Assembly: GCA_021397845.1 (NCBI GenBank)
Contig: CM038051.1
Coordinates: 15,782,827-15,846,826 of the forward strand
Direction: 5' to 3'
Length of the DNA stretch: 64,000 nt
DNA from: Areca catechu
Taxonomy: Eukaryota; Streptophyta; Magnoliopsida; Arecales; Arecaceae
The position numbers were made by a program, and so were the translations under genes. Shown here piece after piece: positions 1 to 10,595 of this stretch (the stretch's first letter is position 1; every line of letters begins with the position of its first letter). The notes under the pieces are model-generated. The model had not been told where the DNA came from and searched no databases. It saw only the letters and a program-made list of their open reading frames with translations.

Positions 1-2250
1 CCCTCGGGTGGAGGGCACACGCAACCTGGTGGCGTAGGGTCCACGCGTCAAAGCAGAGGACTAAATTTTTTTTTTTTAACCAAAAAAAGGAAAAAGATAC
101 TGCTGATATATTGGTAAGATTTGTTACAGTCCAGTGTCCACTTCTTTGAACCATTCCATGACCCATTCTAGCGTCCATTTCCTTGACCCATTCCATAATC
201 CATGCTATTGTTCGACGAGTTGCAAGGTCTCTCCGGTCTCGACCGAGTATCGATTTGAGAAGATAAAAATGGGTCCCTAGAGGCAAGTACATTGGATAGA
301 ATACATACCCTCCAGCAAAGGATGTCAGCCTGCTCTAATAATGTTCCACATCATGCCAATAAAGTCAAGACACATGAAACTTCTTAATAAGCGCCGTAAC
401 TCCTGAGCAAAGTATTGAAGCCAATAGAGATTGGCAGACAGCTTACAGCTGGCCTCTGCTACGGCATAGAAGGACAAGGATTTTAATTGATGAAAGAGCG
501 ATGATACGGCAACTCAGAAGTCATTCAAAAAAGTTACTTGGTTACTCTGCACCAGTCACTTCATTGAATGGCAAATTTCATGATGCCAATTCAAAGGCAG
601 CAACAAGAATACAACATTTTTTGAGTTATTAAAGCATATTGTTTCATGAAATCATATTCCGGAAGCCAATTAAAGCTCAAGCAAAAGAGTGTGTGGTTTA
701 GGTCTTGCTGCACTCTGATGCCATTCAGAAACCACTGGTATGAACAACTTCAAAATGTAACAGACCAAAAACGCTCTACTAACACCAGTGGCATGATCTG
801 TTCACTGAGAAGGTAGTGATAGGTTTCAGAAAGCTTCCACTTTCATGAACTTTTGTTCAGCATTAGAGAAATTTGAACCGACAAGAATCTCAATTCATCT
901 CTCACACACACTTGGCATTAAGCATGGACACAAAAAGAGGAGGAGAGAAATCTGGTATTACAAAGTATAAATCTTTAGGATGAGTTCCTGTAGTGTACCC
1001 TGAAGTTGCATGTTGGCCTAATCTGCTGAAAAGAATGTATTAAGATGGTCCAGGTTGCAGAAGCTCTTTACACTAGATAGAGACTATCATTTCATGAGAT
1101 ACACAGCTCAGTTGCTCTCCAAGTATAATTTGTAGAGAAAGAAACACGAAAAATATATCTACGAAATAGCAGAGTACACTTATCTGTGATAGATATAAGA
1201 AGTTGTTCAATATTTTATCAATCGAGAATTTTTTAAGCATCTATCAAATAAATGATCGATCTTGAATCAACCGTGAGGCAAAATGATATTTTTAATTTAA
1301 ATATAGCCTCGGAGTTTATCAAGACACTCTCCTCATCTAGAAAGAAAAGAAATACATAAATAGGACAGACAAATCTACCAAAAATGCAATTTTATATGCA
1401 AAGTTTATCACACAGACAAACATATCATGCCAAAAGGAAAGATTCTGGAAAATAGAACCTGAAACAGAAGTTAGGGGAAGAATGATTTTGAACTATTTAA
1501 GTCTTTGGTATGTGGTCAAGGAACCGTCCCATGGGATCAAATTTTGGCGATGAAGGCTTTACAAAGCTAGCACTTGGAATCACATCTCGGTGGAATCCAT
1601 GATGCAAAATAGCAATACAAATATAAGTCATGCATCATTCATAAATGCAAAGGGAGCTTTAAAGAAAAAAAAAAAAAAAAAAAATCTCTTCCCCGCATTG
1701 ACAGCGGCCAAACTATCCATTTGACTGATACGTTCTAAATTGTCATGTAGTTTTGCCCAGAAGCAAAAGGCACCCAACTTGAATGCATACAAGCAAATAT
1801 CATGCCACCAATCTATTCGTTACATGGACAGTCAAAGCATGAAAGGAGGACACAGATTTGACCACTTGGGACCGACCCATTCATAGCTTCCACTGCGTGA
1901 ATTTACGACTCAATAAAGCTCTTCTGCGTATACTATGAAGACAACTTCAAATATTCGACACAAATGTAAACTTATCTCTCAAAAGAGCAAAAAACCGGAA
2001 ATTATTTCAATCTACCATCGAGAAGAACAAATCAAACGAGATCCCGAATCAAACCTAAAAAACACTTCCATTGAATCCAGATCTGTGAAAAAGAAATCCA
2101 CATTCACTTCCATTTAAAAGTTAAAAAGCGTTAAAAATATGAAATATGTGTCAACCAAATCAGCGCTGAACAAATGGAGTGAAGAAAAAAAAGAGACAAA
2201 GTGAATTAAGAGTTCAAGAGTGAAGAAGCGAAAGGAAAAGGAGGGAAAGA
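1..2250. other. Low-copy-looking region, no gene recognised
   Basis: No long open frame, RNA gene or recognisable transposon protein is visible on either strand. Base composition is moderately AT-rich with short A/T runs (for example an A-run near 1666-1684). A short minus-strand frame ending at 1497 reads like coding sequence for about 40 residues (it contains SPKFDPMGRFLDHIPKT before the stop) but has no clear splice acceptor, so it is not called. This may be intron or flank of a gene whose first exon lies near 2357 on the minus strand, which is speculative. Confidence 0.4.
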
Positions 2251-2276
2251 GAGAAAGAGAGAGAGAGAGAGAGAGA
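2251..2276. repeat. (GA)n microsatellite
   Basis: A short run of GA dinucleotides with a few AA interruptions. It lies directly downstream, in minus-strand direction, of the candidate signal-peptide exon at 2281-2357, so it would be at the start of the following intron if that exon is real. Confidence 0.8.
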
Positions 2277-2280
2277 CTGA

Positions 2281-2357
2281 CCATCCTCTACTACGGCTGA
2301 AGCCCATCGAGAAACGAGGAGCAGCGGAACCAAAAGAGAAACCCAGGACCCTTCCAT
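2281..2357 (-). CDS. Candidate first exon with signal peptide (uncertain)
   Basis: A minus-strand ATG at 2357 opens a frame beginning MEGSWVSLLVPLLLVSRWAS, then AVVEDG. It has a hydrophobic core of about 11 residues and a plausible A-x-A-like cleavage region, as in a secreted plant protein. A GT that could act as donor follows near 2280. No convincing second exon was found between 1 and 2250, and the protein family cannot be named. It could equally be a chance frame in a GC-rich promoter-like segment. The call rests only on the signal-peptide-like composition. Confidence 0.25.
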
Positions 2358-2727
2358 CTCTCCAGGCAAAAGGGCGGGGGCTCGGTCGATGCCCTTTCAC
2401 CTTTACTCTCCGCTTCCTTCACTCACACTACCAGACGCCCACCGGCTCACGGGCTCGTGGCTGCCTTTCTTCTGCTCGGCATTTTTTTTATTTATTTTGG
2501 CTTTATGCGTACGTTACTTTGTTTACTTCATTTTTGGCATGGGAAATAGTGAAAGAAAGAATAATTAAAGGAAGAAGCTTTGCGGCACGGGGATTCTTCC
2601 GCGTTTCACGTACCGTACCCTCTGACGGAGGGCTAAACTGTACTTTTTTTTTTTTATTATTTTATTTTTTATAAAAGAAAAAAAAAAAAAGAAAAGAATA
2701 TAATAGAAGGATAAATCCCGTTGTAGC

Positions 2728-2853
2728 TATCCCGCGGGTCCCCATCCTATCAGGTAATGTTCGATACGAGGCGCTCAGATTCGTGCAGCTTATCCCGCGG
2801 GTCCCCATCCTATCAGGTAATGTTCGATACGAGGCGCTCAGATTCGTGCAGCT
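2728..2853. repeat. Perfect 63-bp tandem duplication
   Basis: The 63-bp segment at 2728-2790 is repeated head to tail at 2791-2853 without any difference I could find. Each copy starts TATCCCGCGGGTCC and ends TCGTGCAGCT. Identity of the two copies suggests a recent event. It sits immediately outside the probable start of the gypsy C LTR. Confidence 0.9.
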
Positions 2854-2866
2854 TCTTCCCACCTAA

Positions 2867-3989
2867 TGATGAGTACGTCAACTGACACCACTAAGATATG
2901 CCGGCCAGTAGATCGAGGACAAAGGGAAGATCCTGACCTCTCAATCACGTCAACTATCGAGGGCTCCAGAAAAATCCTGAATTTAATCGAGTCACCCGCG
3001 GGATCATGCCTCGAATCGCCGACTTGTTGATAGTGAGGCAAGACCTCTATCAATCGGGCTATTGCCTTAGCGAGCCTTTTGAGAGTGCTTTTTGCAAGCC
3101 TTTTGAAAGTGCCTTGGCCCGGGATTCTTATGCTGGGTTGTGTGACCCCTACGAAAATGGGTCGGGGCTTCTATGACGGCCATAAAAAAATTCCTTATAA
3201 GTATTCTACAATATAAGTAACTACTTAGACGGTGATTAAATTTATCTTTTAATAAATACATTAAATAATTATAAAAATATAATTTATTAGGACATGTCAA
3301 ATGACTTACTCGTACAAGATCGGGTCAAATCCAAGAAACAAATAAAAGATCATATCAGATCCAGAAGCTTATAAAACGGTAAATGACCGACCACTTAGCT
3401 GATCACTTATAGAATCATTAGTTCAATCAACCTGTAAAGGCTGACCATTCATAGATTCATTAGTTCAATCAACTTGTCAAGGCCGACAACTCATAGATTC
3501 ATTAGTCCGATCAACCTGTAAAGAACGACCACTCATAAATTCATTAATCCGATTAGCCTATAAAGGTCGACTTGACTCAGAAGGTGACCAACTCCAAAAA
3601 AAATGAGAACGCCAAGAAAATAATTGATTATTCCATCAGAATAACCAATTCCCATTATAATAGACATAGATTAGTTTCTAACGAAATAATATCGGAACTA
3701 ACCACCACAGAACATTTCAACTGAATTCTGTTAAGGCCTATGCCTATAAATACCGATTAATGGGAACCTTCGGAGGTAAGTAAGAACAGCTAGCTGAAGT
3801 ATTATCTCATTTCTTCTCATTTTCTCTGAGATTCTGTATTTGTTTACCCGAACCCTTGCTGACTTAGGTATCGGAGTGTCCCCACCAGAAATCCTCCGGT
3901 GAGTGGGTTTGTTTTGCAAGATCCCACTAGGAGTCTAATTAGGTGAGTCTTGATGATGCAAGAAGGAACACTTGGGTTTGGCGACAACA
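2867..3989 (+). mobile_element. Probable 5' LTR of gypsy element C (left edge approximate)
   Basis: The right edge is well supported. The sequence ends GGCGACAACA and is followed directly by a primer-site-like motif (GATCGGCGCACCAGGTAGG). That is the same arrangement as in elements A and B, whose LTRs end GGCAACA before (G/A)ATTGGCGC(G/A)CCAGGTAG. A TATA-like CTATAAATACC lies near 3743-3753. The left edge is a guess: TGATGAGTACGTC at 2867 resembles the TGA..GACGTGG start of the A and B LTRs, but a later start near 3295 (TGTCAAATG) is also possible. No partner 3' LTR was found. Confidence 0.5.
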
Positions 3990-4008
3990 GATCGGCGCAC
4001 CAGGTAGG
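3990..4008 (+). other. Primer-binding-site-like motif of element C
   Basis: GATCGGCGCACCAGGTAGG follows the LTR end directly. It differs slightly from the same motif in element A (minus strand, 28825 downward) and element B (62492-62510). The usual TGG of the primer site is mutated to CGG here, consistent with an old copy. Confidence 0.6.
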
Positions 4009-4852
4009 AGTCAAAGATTAAAATCTTGAAAAGAATCATGAAAGAGAAAATGATGAAAGGAAGAGTGCAAAACACTTTGGTTGGAAGAAGCCGACCACCA
4101 TCCAAGAAGAATAACACACCATTGGATGACGAGGATGTCGCCCCCGCAATTAGCATGGGATGACAACAAATTGGCATTTTTTTAGACAAAATGGAAGCTC
4201 TGACCGCTGTAGTTCAAAATCTCCAAGAGGCGACGATGAGCGGACAACAATGACTGACCACCTCAGGTGTAGCCGAAGATCTACTTTACAAAAAGATCGA
4301 TGTCAAGAACCAAGCCAAAACTCTTGGCGTCATCGTTTCCTGAACTGATGTTCTCCTACACGACAAGAATCCCGAGTCCACGAACATGAGAAATGCCAAA
4401 GGTCTTACTCCATCTCCTCCAATGAGTCCACCCCAAGAAGCTCCCATTGGAGCAAGGGAATCTGACAACATGATAGCTTCAAAAGGAAATTCCATAAACT
4501 AGAATTGCAGGTCGCCAAACATGACAACCAACGGAGGAATGATGAATGATTGATGGTTTATGATTCGTGACGACCTTTTTCTAGAAGAATCATAGAAGAG
4601 AAGATTCCATCCCACTTCAAGATCCCCGAATTGGAGCTTTATGATGGAACAACTAATCCTCTTGATTATTTGGAAAGCTTCAAAGCCCATATGATGATTC
4701 AAGGGATGACTGATGCCCTCCACTGCCTTGCTTTTTCACCAACATTTAAGAAGGCCACACGGATGTGGTATTCGAATATACGGCCAGGTACAATTCATTC
4801 TTTTGAATAATTAAAAAAAGTATTTATGGCTTATTTCAGAACCAGCCGGAAG

Positions 4853-7266
4853 TGTCACGCCCCGATTCCAATACCGAAATCGACTACGTGACCGACCGCA
4901 CAAACCCTAGGTTTTACCCTAGAGATCATGCAAGGCCTAGTTACACCAGAGTCAACAAATCAAAAGAAAACTTATATCATATAATTAATCAGGTGGCATC
5001 CATTTATTAATTCAGTCAACTATTGATCTACTGATTTACAACAAGCATCAGTAATCGTAACTAAACTCTAACTCTAACTAACTCAGCAAGTATAGGTGTC
5101 CGTCTCACGCCAGCCCAAATCTTGTCACGTGTCCTGAGTCTCTGAAAATTTAAAAGGATAGAAAGTGAGCTATACAGCCCAGTAAGGCTTCTATATGATC
5201 ATTCCAAATAATAATATAATTTTTCTGAAACAATAAAATACCAATATGATATGTCAATGCAATCAAATGATTTCGGCCTCATGTATTACGAACTTTGATA
5301 ACTTTGCATTTTTTTCTTTAATATTCTCATTATTTCACCTTTATCTTTAGGGTTCTGGTCTAACCACGGTCATGTACCAGCCCATGACTGGCAACCTCAA
5401 CGCGACCATGCATACTATGGTCGGTCCTGCTCACGTACTAAGCCCGTGGCTCGGCTGTCCCACGTACTATCCGCCCGTGGCCGGCTCCCACGTACAAAGC
5501 CCGTGGCTCAGGCTGTATAACCACGGTGCAACCGTAGCATGGCTAGACCAAATACCGTATTTACTTCATTAACACTTGTCAAAACATATTTTTTGTGATC
5601 TCTCGATAACCGGTATCGTGGTCCAACCCACTCGATAACCGATATCGTGGTCCAACCCATTTTAATAACTGATATCGTGGTCCAACCCACTCGATATCCA
5701 GTTTCATGGTTCAACCTATTTAGCAATCCGGTATCATGGTCCAACCCATCCGGATATCAATCTTCTTTATAACATTACATATGAGATATCGACAATAATA
5801 ATGATAAAACCACAATATCAAACATGAAATCTCAACTCTTCCACTGACCGACATCACGGTCCAAATCATCAAAATAGAACTTTTATCCGATAAACACGAT
5901 ATCCAGAATATAAAATAATAACAATCATAATCATATTGTTCTTCATAAAACTCAACTACACCATATAACAATAATTCATGCATGCCAATGATCATGCACT
6001 CGGATCAAAACCATGCATATAAAATAATATATAAACTGGTGATCACGTCAGAATCCTTACCTTATCGCCAATCATAATATATTGGATACTAGTCAGTACC
6101 CAAATTTTTGCTCGATGCCTCCCTGCTCAGAACACTGATTCCCTACATTAATAAATAATTTAATCAAAATCTAATTTCCCGAATTTCATGAATTTCGAGA
6201 AAATCCCTGGATTCTCTCTTCTTCCTCTCTCTCTCCCTTCTCTCTCCTCTTTCTCTCTCTTCCTTCTCTCTCCTCTTTCTCTCTCTTCCTTCTCTCTCCT
6301 CTTTCTCTCTCTTCCTTTTCTCTCCTATTTCTCTCTCTTCCTTCTCTCTCCTCTTTCTCTCTCTTCCTTCTGTCTCCTCTTTCTCTCTCTTCCTTCTCTC
6401 TCTTCTTCCTCTCTCTCTTCCTTCTCTCTCCTCTTTCTCTCTCTTCCTTCTCTCTCCTCTTTCTCTCTCCTCCTATTATTTTATTTATTATTATTATTAT
6501 TATTATTTTATTTTCCTGGCCGTACAGAACCCCCTTCTTTTTTTTTTTTTTTTCTTTTTTTTTCTTTCCTTTTCTTTTCTTTTTCTTTTTTTTTTTCTTT
6601 TTCCTCTCCTTTCTTTCTTTCTCTTCACCCGAACCACCCTGTTTTTTTTTTTTTTTCTTCCTCCTTTCTTCTTTCTCCCGAAGAGCCCCTCCCCTTGCCT
6701 CGCCTGAACCAAACCGGTCCGGCCTCCCCCCCGGCTACCGGCGACCTAGGGAGATCTCCGAGGAGACGTCTCGACAGACGGCGGACGGCGACGGTGAAGC
6801 CACCCGCGGTTCCACAGTCCCCAACCGGAAATCATAGATTCGGCCCCTCCCTTTTTCTTTAAAAATTCATAAAAGAACCCTTACCTGACTTCGCCGGACT
6901 CCTGGATGCTCGCCGGAGAGGAAGAAGTGCCATGGAGATCTCTCGAGAGGCGACGGTGTGGGGAAATTTAAAAAAAACCACCGATGGACTTCTCGTCGTT
7001 TGGAAAAAAAAACCAGTCGGCCGGAGTCCCGTTCCAGCCCACCACGGCACCGCCCAGCCTCCCTCTCCTCCCCGACTCCTTCCCCGATGTCTCCGGCGAA
7101 GACCTCGGTCGGAACAAGGGAGAGGTAACCTCCCCTGTTCCGGCTCCATCTCTCCCTCGTTCTCCCGTCTCTCTTTTTTTTTTTTTTTTTTTATTTGGCT
7201 GGTCGAAGTCGGCTGGGCCTGCCGACTTCGGCCCAGCCGACTTCGGCCCAAAGTCTAAGTAATACA
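4853..7266 (-). mobile_element. Solo LTR 1 of a Tekay-type gypsy family, 5-bp TSD
   Basis: This is a 2414-bp segment starting TGTCACGCC and ending AGTAATACA. It is flanked on both sides by GGAAG (4848-4852 and 7267-7271), a 5-bp target duplication. It is homologous to solo LTR 2 at 52879-54822 (opposite orientation) and to the LTR ends at 18453 and 34733. Because a tRNA-Met-like primer site adjoins the TGTCAC end at 34733, the sense strand of this copy is minus. Inside are about five 30-bp repeats with the core ATCGTGGTCCAACCCA (about 5605-5750), a CT-rich block (6215-6475) and an ATT run (6476-6512). No internal element DNA remains, as expected after LTR-LTR recombination. Confidence 0.9.
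6215..6475. repeat. CT-rich minisatellite inside solo LTR 1
   Basis: A block of roughly 24-26-bp units based on CTCTTTCTCTCTCTTCCTTC, repeated about ten times, followed by an ATT run and T-rich tracts up to about 6660. The homologous part of solo LTR 2 (about 53630-53720) has far fewer units, so array size accounts for much of the 470-bp length difference between the two LTRs. The long Ser/Leu/Phe-rich open frame across it is a composition artefact. Confidence 0.85.
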
Positions 7267-7395
7267 GGAAGATGCCGTGCAATTTAGATAGCATCTTTTT
7301 TATCCAGCAGCAGGAAGGCAAAACTCTAAGAGATTACATGGCTCGCTTCAATTCTTCCATGCTAGAAATTTCAGATCTCAATGAGCACGTCGCCA

Positions 7396-8815
7396 TGTGT
7401 TCGTTTTAGCCTTTGATTTTGAAGACTAACAAAATGTTGAGTACATATTTTATACTAATATTTCAATTGTAGTTATGAGTTTCAGGATACAGACATCTCA
7501 AATTCTCAAAATAAAAGTATCATAAAGCTGAGCAATTTTCATATTTTGGGAAGTCTTCTCCATTAAAAAAGGGTCTCAAAGATGATCAATCATAGTTTAC
7601 AAAAAATGTTTTGAAGTTTCGTTGAAGATCTTTAAGTTTTTAGGAGTTTTGGCACATGTTTTGGCAAACTGCAGAACCAAGTATTGACTCATGAATTGCC
7701 AAGTATCGACACTTCAAAAATTGGCACGCAAAAATTCTCCACTAGCATGCCAAGTGTCGACACCTAAAATTCAAGTGTCGACTCAAAGCCTGAGATTTTT
7801 TGAACATACAGAACTTACCATTTGGAGTGCTTTTGTGTCAAGTATCGATACATGAGATTCAAGTGTTAACACCTGAAATTCAAGTGTCGGCACCTGCAGG
7901 ACCAAGTGTCAACACTTGGGAACCAAGTGTCGACACCTGGAAGTCAAGTGTCGACTCATGGGTTCTGACATCTTCAATGGCTCTATTTTTTGAGAGATAG
8001 ATTTCATCTTTTCAAGCCTCCAATGGCTAGTTTTGATCCTCCAATAGTTTCAAACCATTTTTTGAAAGTTTTTGAAGTAATTAAGCTTCACCAAACTTAT
8101 TTATGAAGCATTGAACTCTATTGAACATACAAAGTTAAATATTCTTTCAAGAACTTCACTTCCAAAAGCCAAAAAAGAGAGATTCTATTCAAAAAGCTTA
8201 CAAGCCTATCATTTCAGCTTTCCAAAAGTGTCTTTGAGAAGATTCCAGGGAGAAGACAAGATAAGCATCTTCAAGAGCCTCAAAGCTTCCACATTCCACT
8301 CTAGAAGAGAGTTTGATTATACTTTTATTCTTGTATCTTTATCTTTATACTTTGTTGACCTAGCTTTCAAGGATTTTTGAAAGTAGGTTGTTGAGATTGT
8401 TAGTGAGCTAAAGGTACAAAACCAAGGTTTAACTTGTGAGCCCGAAGATAAAACAAGTTGTAAAGGTTGTTGGTGAGCCTAGGTAACAAAACCAACTTGG
8501 GTTTTGACTTGTGAGCCTTGTAAAACAAGTCGGCTGTAATCTTGAAGAGATTATAGTGAAAATTCTCAAGGGAAGCTTGGAGAGTGGACGTAGGTGCTTG
8601 GAGTGCACCGAACCACTATAAAACTTGGTATTTGTATGTGATTGCTCTTTCGATTACTTATACTTTATTCTTTGCATTTAATTTATTGTTATCCATTGCA
8701 TATCTTTGAGTTTAATCACATTGTTCACAAACACTTCAAGACCGGCATATAATTGCTTAAATTTTTTTGAAAGATCCAATTCACACCTTCTCTTGGGCTC
8801 CATTTCTAGGCAACA
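7396..8815 (+). mobile_element. Sirevirus (Ty1/copia) 5' LTR (left edge approximate)
   Basis: The right edge is fixed by CAACA at 8811-8815, two bases before TGGTATCAGAGC, the primer site complementary to initiator tRNA-Met. The left edge lies between 7396 (TGTGTTCG) and about 7420, where the gag frame of gypsy C is lost. The LTR is AT-rich and carries about ten copies of a palindromic motif (7679-7960). Length about 1.4 kb is in the usual range for Sirevirus LTRs. No matching 3' LTR was found beyond the polypurine tracts at 16521-16575, so the element is incomplete. Confidence 0.65.
7679..7960. repeat. Cluster of GTGTCGACAC palindromes in the Sirevirus LTR
   Basis: About ten diverged copies of CAAGTGTCGACACTTG, a perfect inverted repeat in its consensus form, are spaced roughly 20-60 bp apart (for example near 7699, 7750, 7772, 7839, 7859, 7879, 7902, 7924 and 7944). 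The same motif recurs as a second cluster at 13843-13945 inside the element. Palindrome-rich LTR regions are described for Sireviruses and are thought to be regulatory; the exact motif here I do not recognise. Confidence 0.8.
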
Positions 8816-8817
8816 AG

Positions 8818-8829
8818 TGGTATCAGAGC
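8818..8829 (+). other. tRNA-Met primer binding site of the Sirevirus
   Basis: TGGTATCAGAGC is the classical 12-base primer site of Ty1/copia elements, two bases after the LTR end. Confidence 0.9.
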
Positions 8830-8874
8830 ACCGATACTCTACTTGTAGGTCCAACGATCTTGAGTAAAAGATCA

Positions 8875-10582
8875 TGGTAGACGTAATTGGTATGGGTGTT
8901 GTAGAAGGTCAAGCCTCTAACTATCCCTCCTTATTTAATGATATAAATTACATATAGTGGAAGACATGCATGTGCATTTACATTTAAGCCATGGACTATA
9001 ACATTTGGAAGACTATTGTTAAACACCCTCATCAGCCTACTATCTTGATTTATGGCATTCCCACTCCCAAAATGAAAGATGATTGGGATGAGAATGACAT
9101 TAAGCAAATAGAGCTTAATGCAAAGGCTATGAATTTATTGTTTTTCGTTTTAGACCCAAGCGAATTCAATAGAATATCAAATTATCTTTTTGCAAAGGAA
9201 ATATGGGGTACACTTGAGGTTACCCATGAGGATACTCATCAAGTAAAAACTACCAAAGTTAACATGCTCACTCACTCACTCATACATATGAGATATTTAA
9301 AATGGAACCTTCTGAATCTATTAGTGAAATGTATACTAGATTCACTAATATTGTGAATGGAATGAGAAGCTTGGAAAAAGTTATTTCTAATGGTGAACTT
9401 GTCAATAAACTCCTCAGGTCTCTTCCAGCTTCTTGAGATGCTAAAGTCACCGCTATAAAAGAAGCAAAAGATATAAATACACTTCCTCTCGAGCAGCTGT
9501 TGGGCTCATTAATGACCTATGAGCTTTTCTTAAAATAAAAAATAGTGGACTATGATAAGAAGAAGAAAGTGATTGCCTTCAAGTCCACTACAAAAGAAGA
9601 GTCAAGTGAAGATTCTGATGAGAAAGATGAGGAAGATGAAATGGCTCTCATAGTAAGAAAGTTTAAGAGGTTTATGAGAAAGAAGAAATGCAATTTCAAG
9701 AAGAAACCTCAAAAGGGAGAGCCTAGTAAAGAAAAAGAAAAAGAGAAAGAAAAGGAGCACCTCACATGCTTTGAGTGCAAGAAACCTGGCCACTTCAAGA
9801 TGGACTGTCCCTTACTCAAGAAAAGCAGAAGAAGATTAAGAAAGAAAGCTTTGATGGCAACCTGAAGTGGCAGCGAAGATTCAAGCTCCGATGAAGAGCA
9901 GCAAGAGGTTACAAATTTTTTCTTAATGGTCAACAATGATGAGGTACTGTCTAAAACCTGAAGAAGAATTTACTTTTGATAAATTGCATGAAGTTTTTGA
10001 TGAACTTGTGACTGAATTTCAAAACTTAAATTGAAGCACAAAGAACTAAAGAAGCAAAATCTAGATTTAGTTAAAATAAATGATAAGTTTTTAATTGAAA
10101 ATGATTGCTTACTCCAAGAAAACAAAACGTTAAATAATAAAATCATTCTTCTAATAAAAGAAAAGGAAGATTTGATAAAAAAAAATTCTTTTGCATCAAC
10201 TGAAAATTTTATAAAACAAAACAAAGAGATTTTGCAAGAAAACAAAAAGTACAAAGATGAACATGAAAAATTGAAACCATTTATTGAAAAATTTACTTAC
10301 AATTCTGAAAAACTCAATATGCTTTTAAATAATCAAAGGGCTATTTTCAACAAAGCTGGATTGGGTTTCAAAACTCAAAAACAACAAAAGTTTTTCAAGA
10401 ATTTTTTTGTACCTACTTTATCTTATATTACCTGTTATTCTTGTGGCAATGTAGGACATAAATCATATCTATGCAATAAAAGGAAATTGAATAAAGTTAG
10501 AAAAGTTTGGGTTCCAAAAGGAACTGTTACTACTAACCTTAAAGGACCCAAAATGACTTGGATACCTAAAGTCTCCACTTGA
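8875..10582 (+). pseudogene. Sirevirus gag, broken
   Basis: The gag-type frame starts at the ATG at 8875 and is interrupted by stops and frame changes (stop TAG at 8956-8958, another near 9354, TGA at 9434-9436). Order of features: N-terminal copia gag region (8991-9356), an acidic and Lys-rich stretch (9545-9760), a CCHC zinc knuckle CFECKKPGHFKMDC (9767-9808), a long Lys/Asn/Glu-rich coiled-coil-like segment (10031-10350), and a second knuckle CYSCGNVGHKSYLC (10433-10474). Two knuckles separated by a coiled coil and a large gag of about 570 codons agree with the Sirevirus lineage. It would have formed the virus-like particle; it cannot be translated whole now. Confidence 0.8.
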
Positions 10583-10595
10583 TTTATTAATGTAG

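Larger units (their letters stand above)
4010..7413 (+). pseudogene. Gypsy element C gag, broken, split by a solo LTR
   Basis: Gag of a Ty3/gypsy element in two pieces, 4010-4852 and 7267-about 7413, with several stops and frame changes. The first piece contains a retrotransposon gag core (LELYDGTTNPLDYLESFKAH, then a WY-containing helix region) that matches in order the gag of elements A and B (YDGTTDPLDHLESYKALM). The second piece resumes with the usual Q-x-E-G-K-x-L-x-x-Y-x-x-R-F segment (LRDYMARFNSSMLEI) and NEHVAMC. The gap between the pieces is the solo LTR at 4853-7266. The second piece runs into the Sirevirus LTR near 7396-7413, so a second insertion removed or displaced the rest. No pol of this element is visible in the window. 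Confidence 0.75.

Noticed and set aside
1497..1640. Minus-strand coding-like segment ending PMGRFLDHIPKT
   Set aside because: No splice acceptor and no recognised family; too short to call.
6188..6862. 224-codon Ser/Leu/Phe-rich frame
   Set aside because: Produced by CT-rich microsatellite and T-runs inside solo LTR 1.
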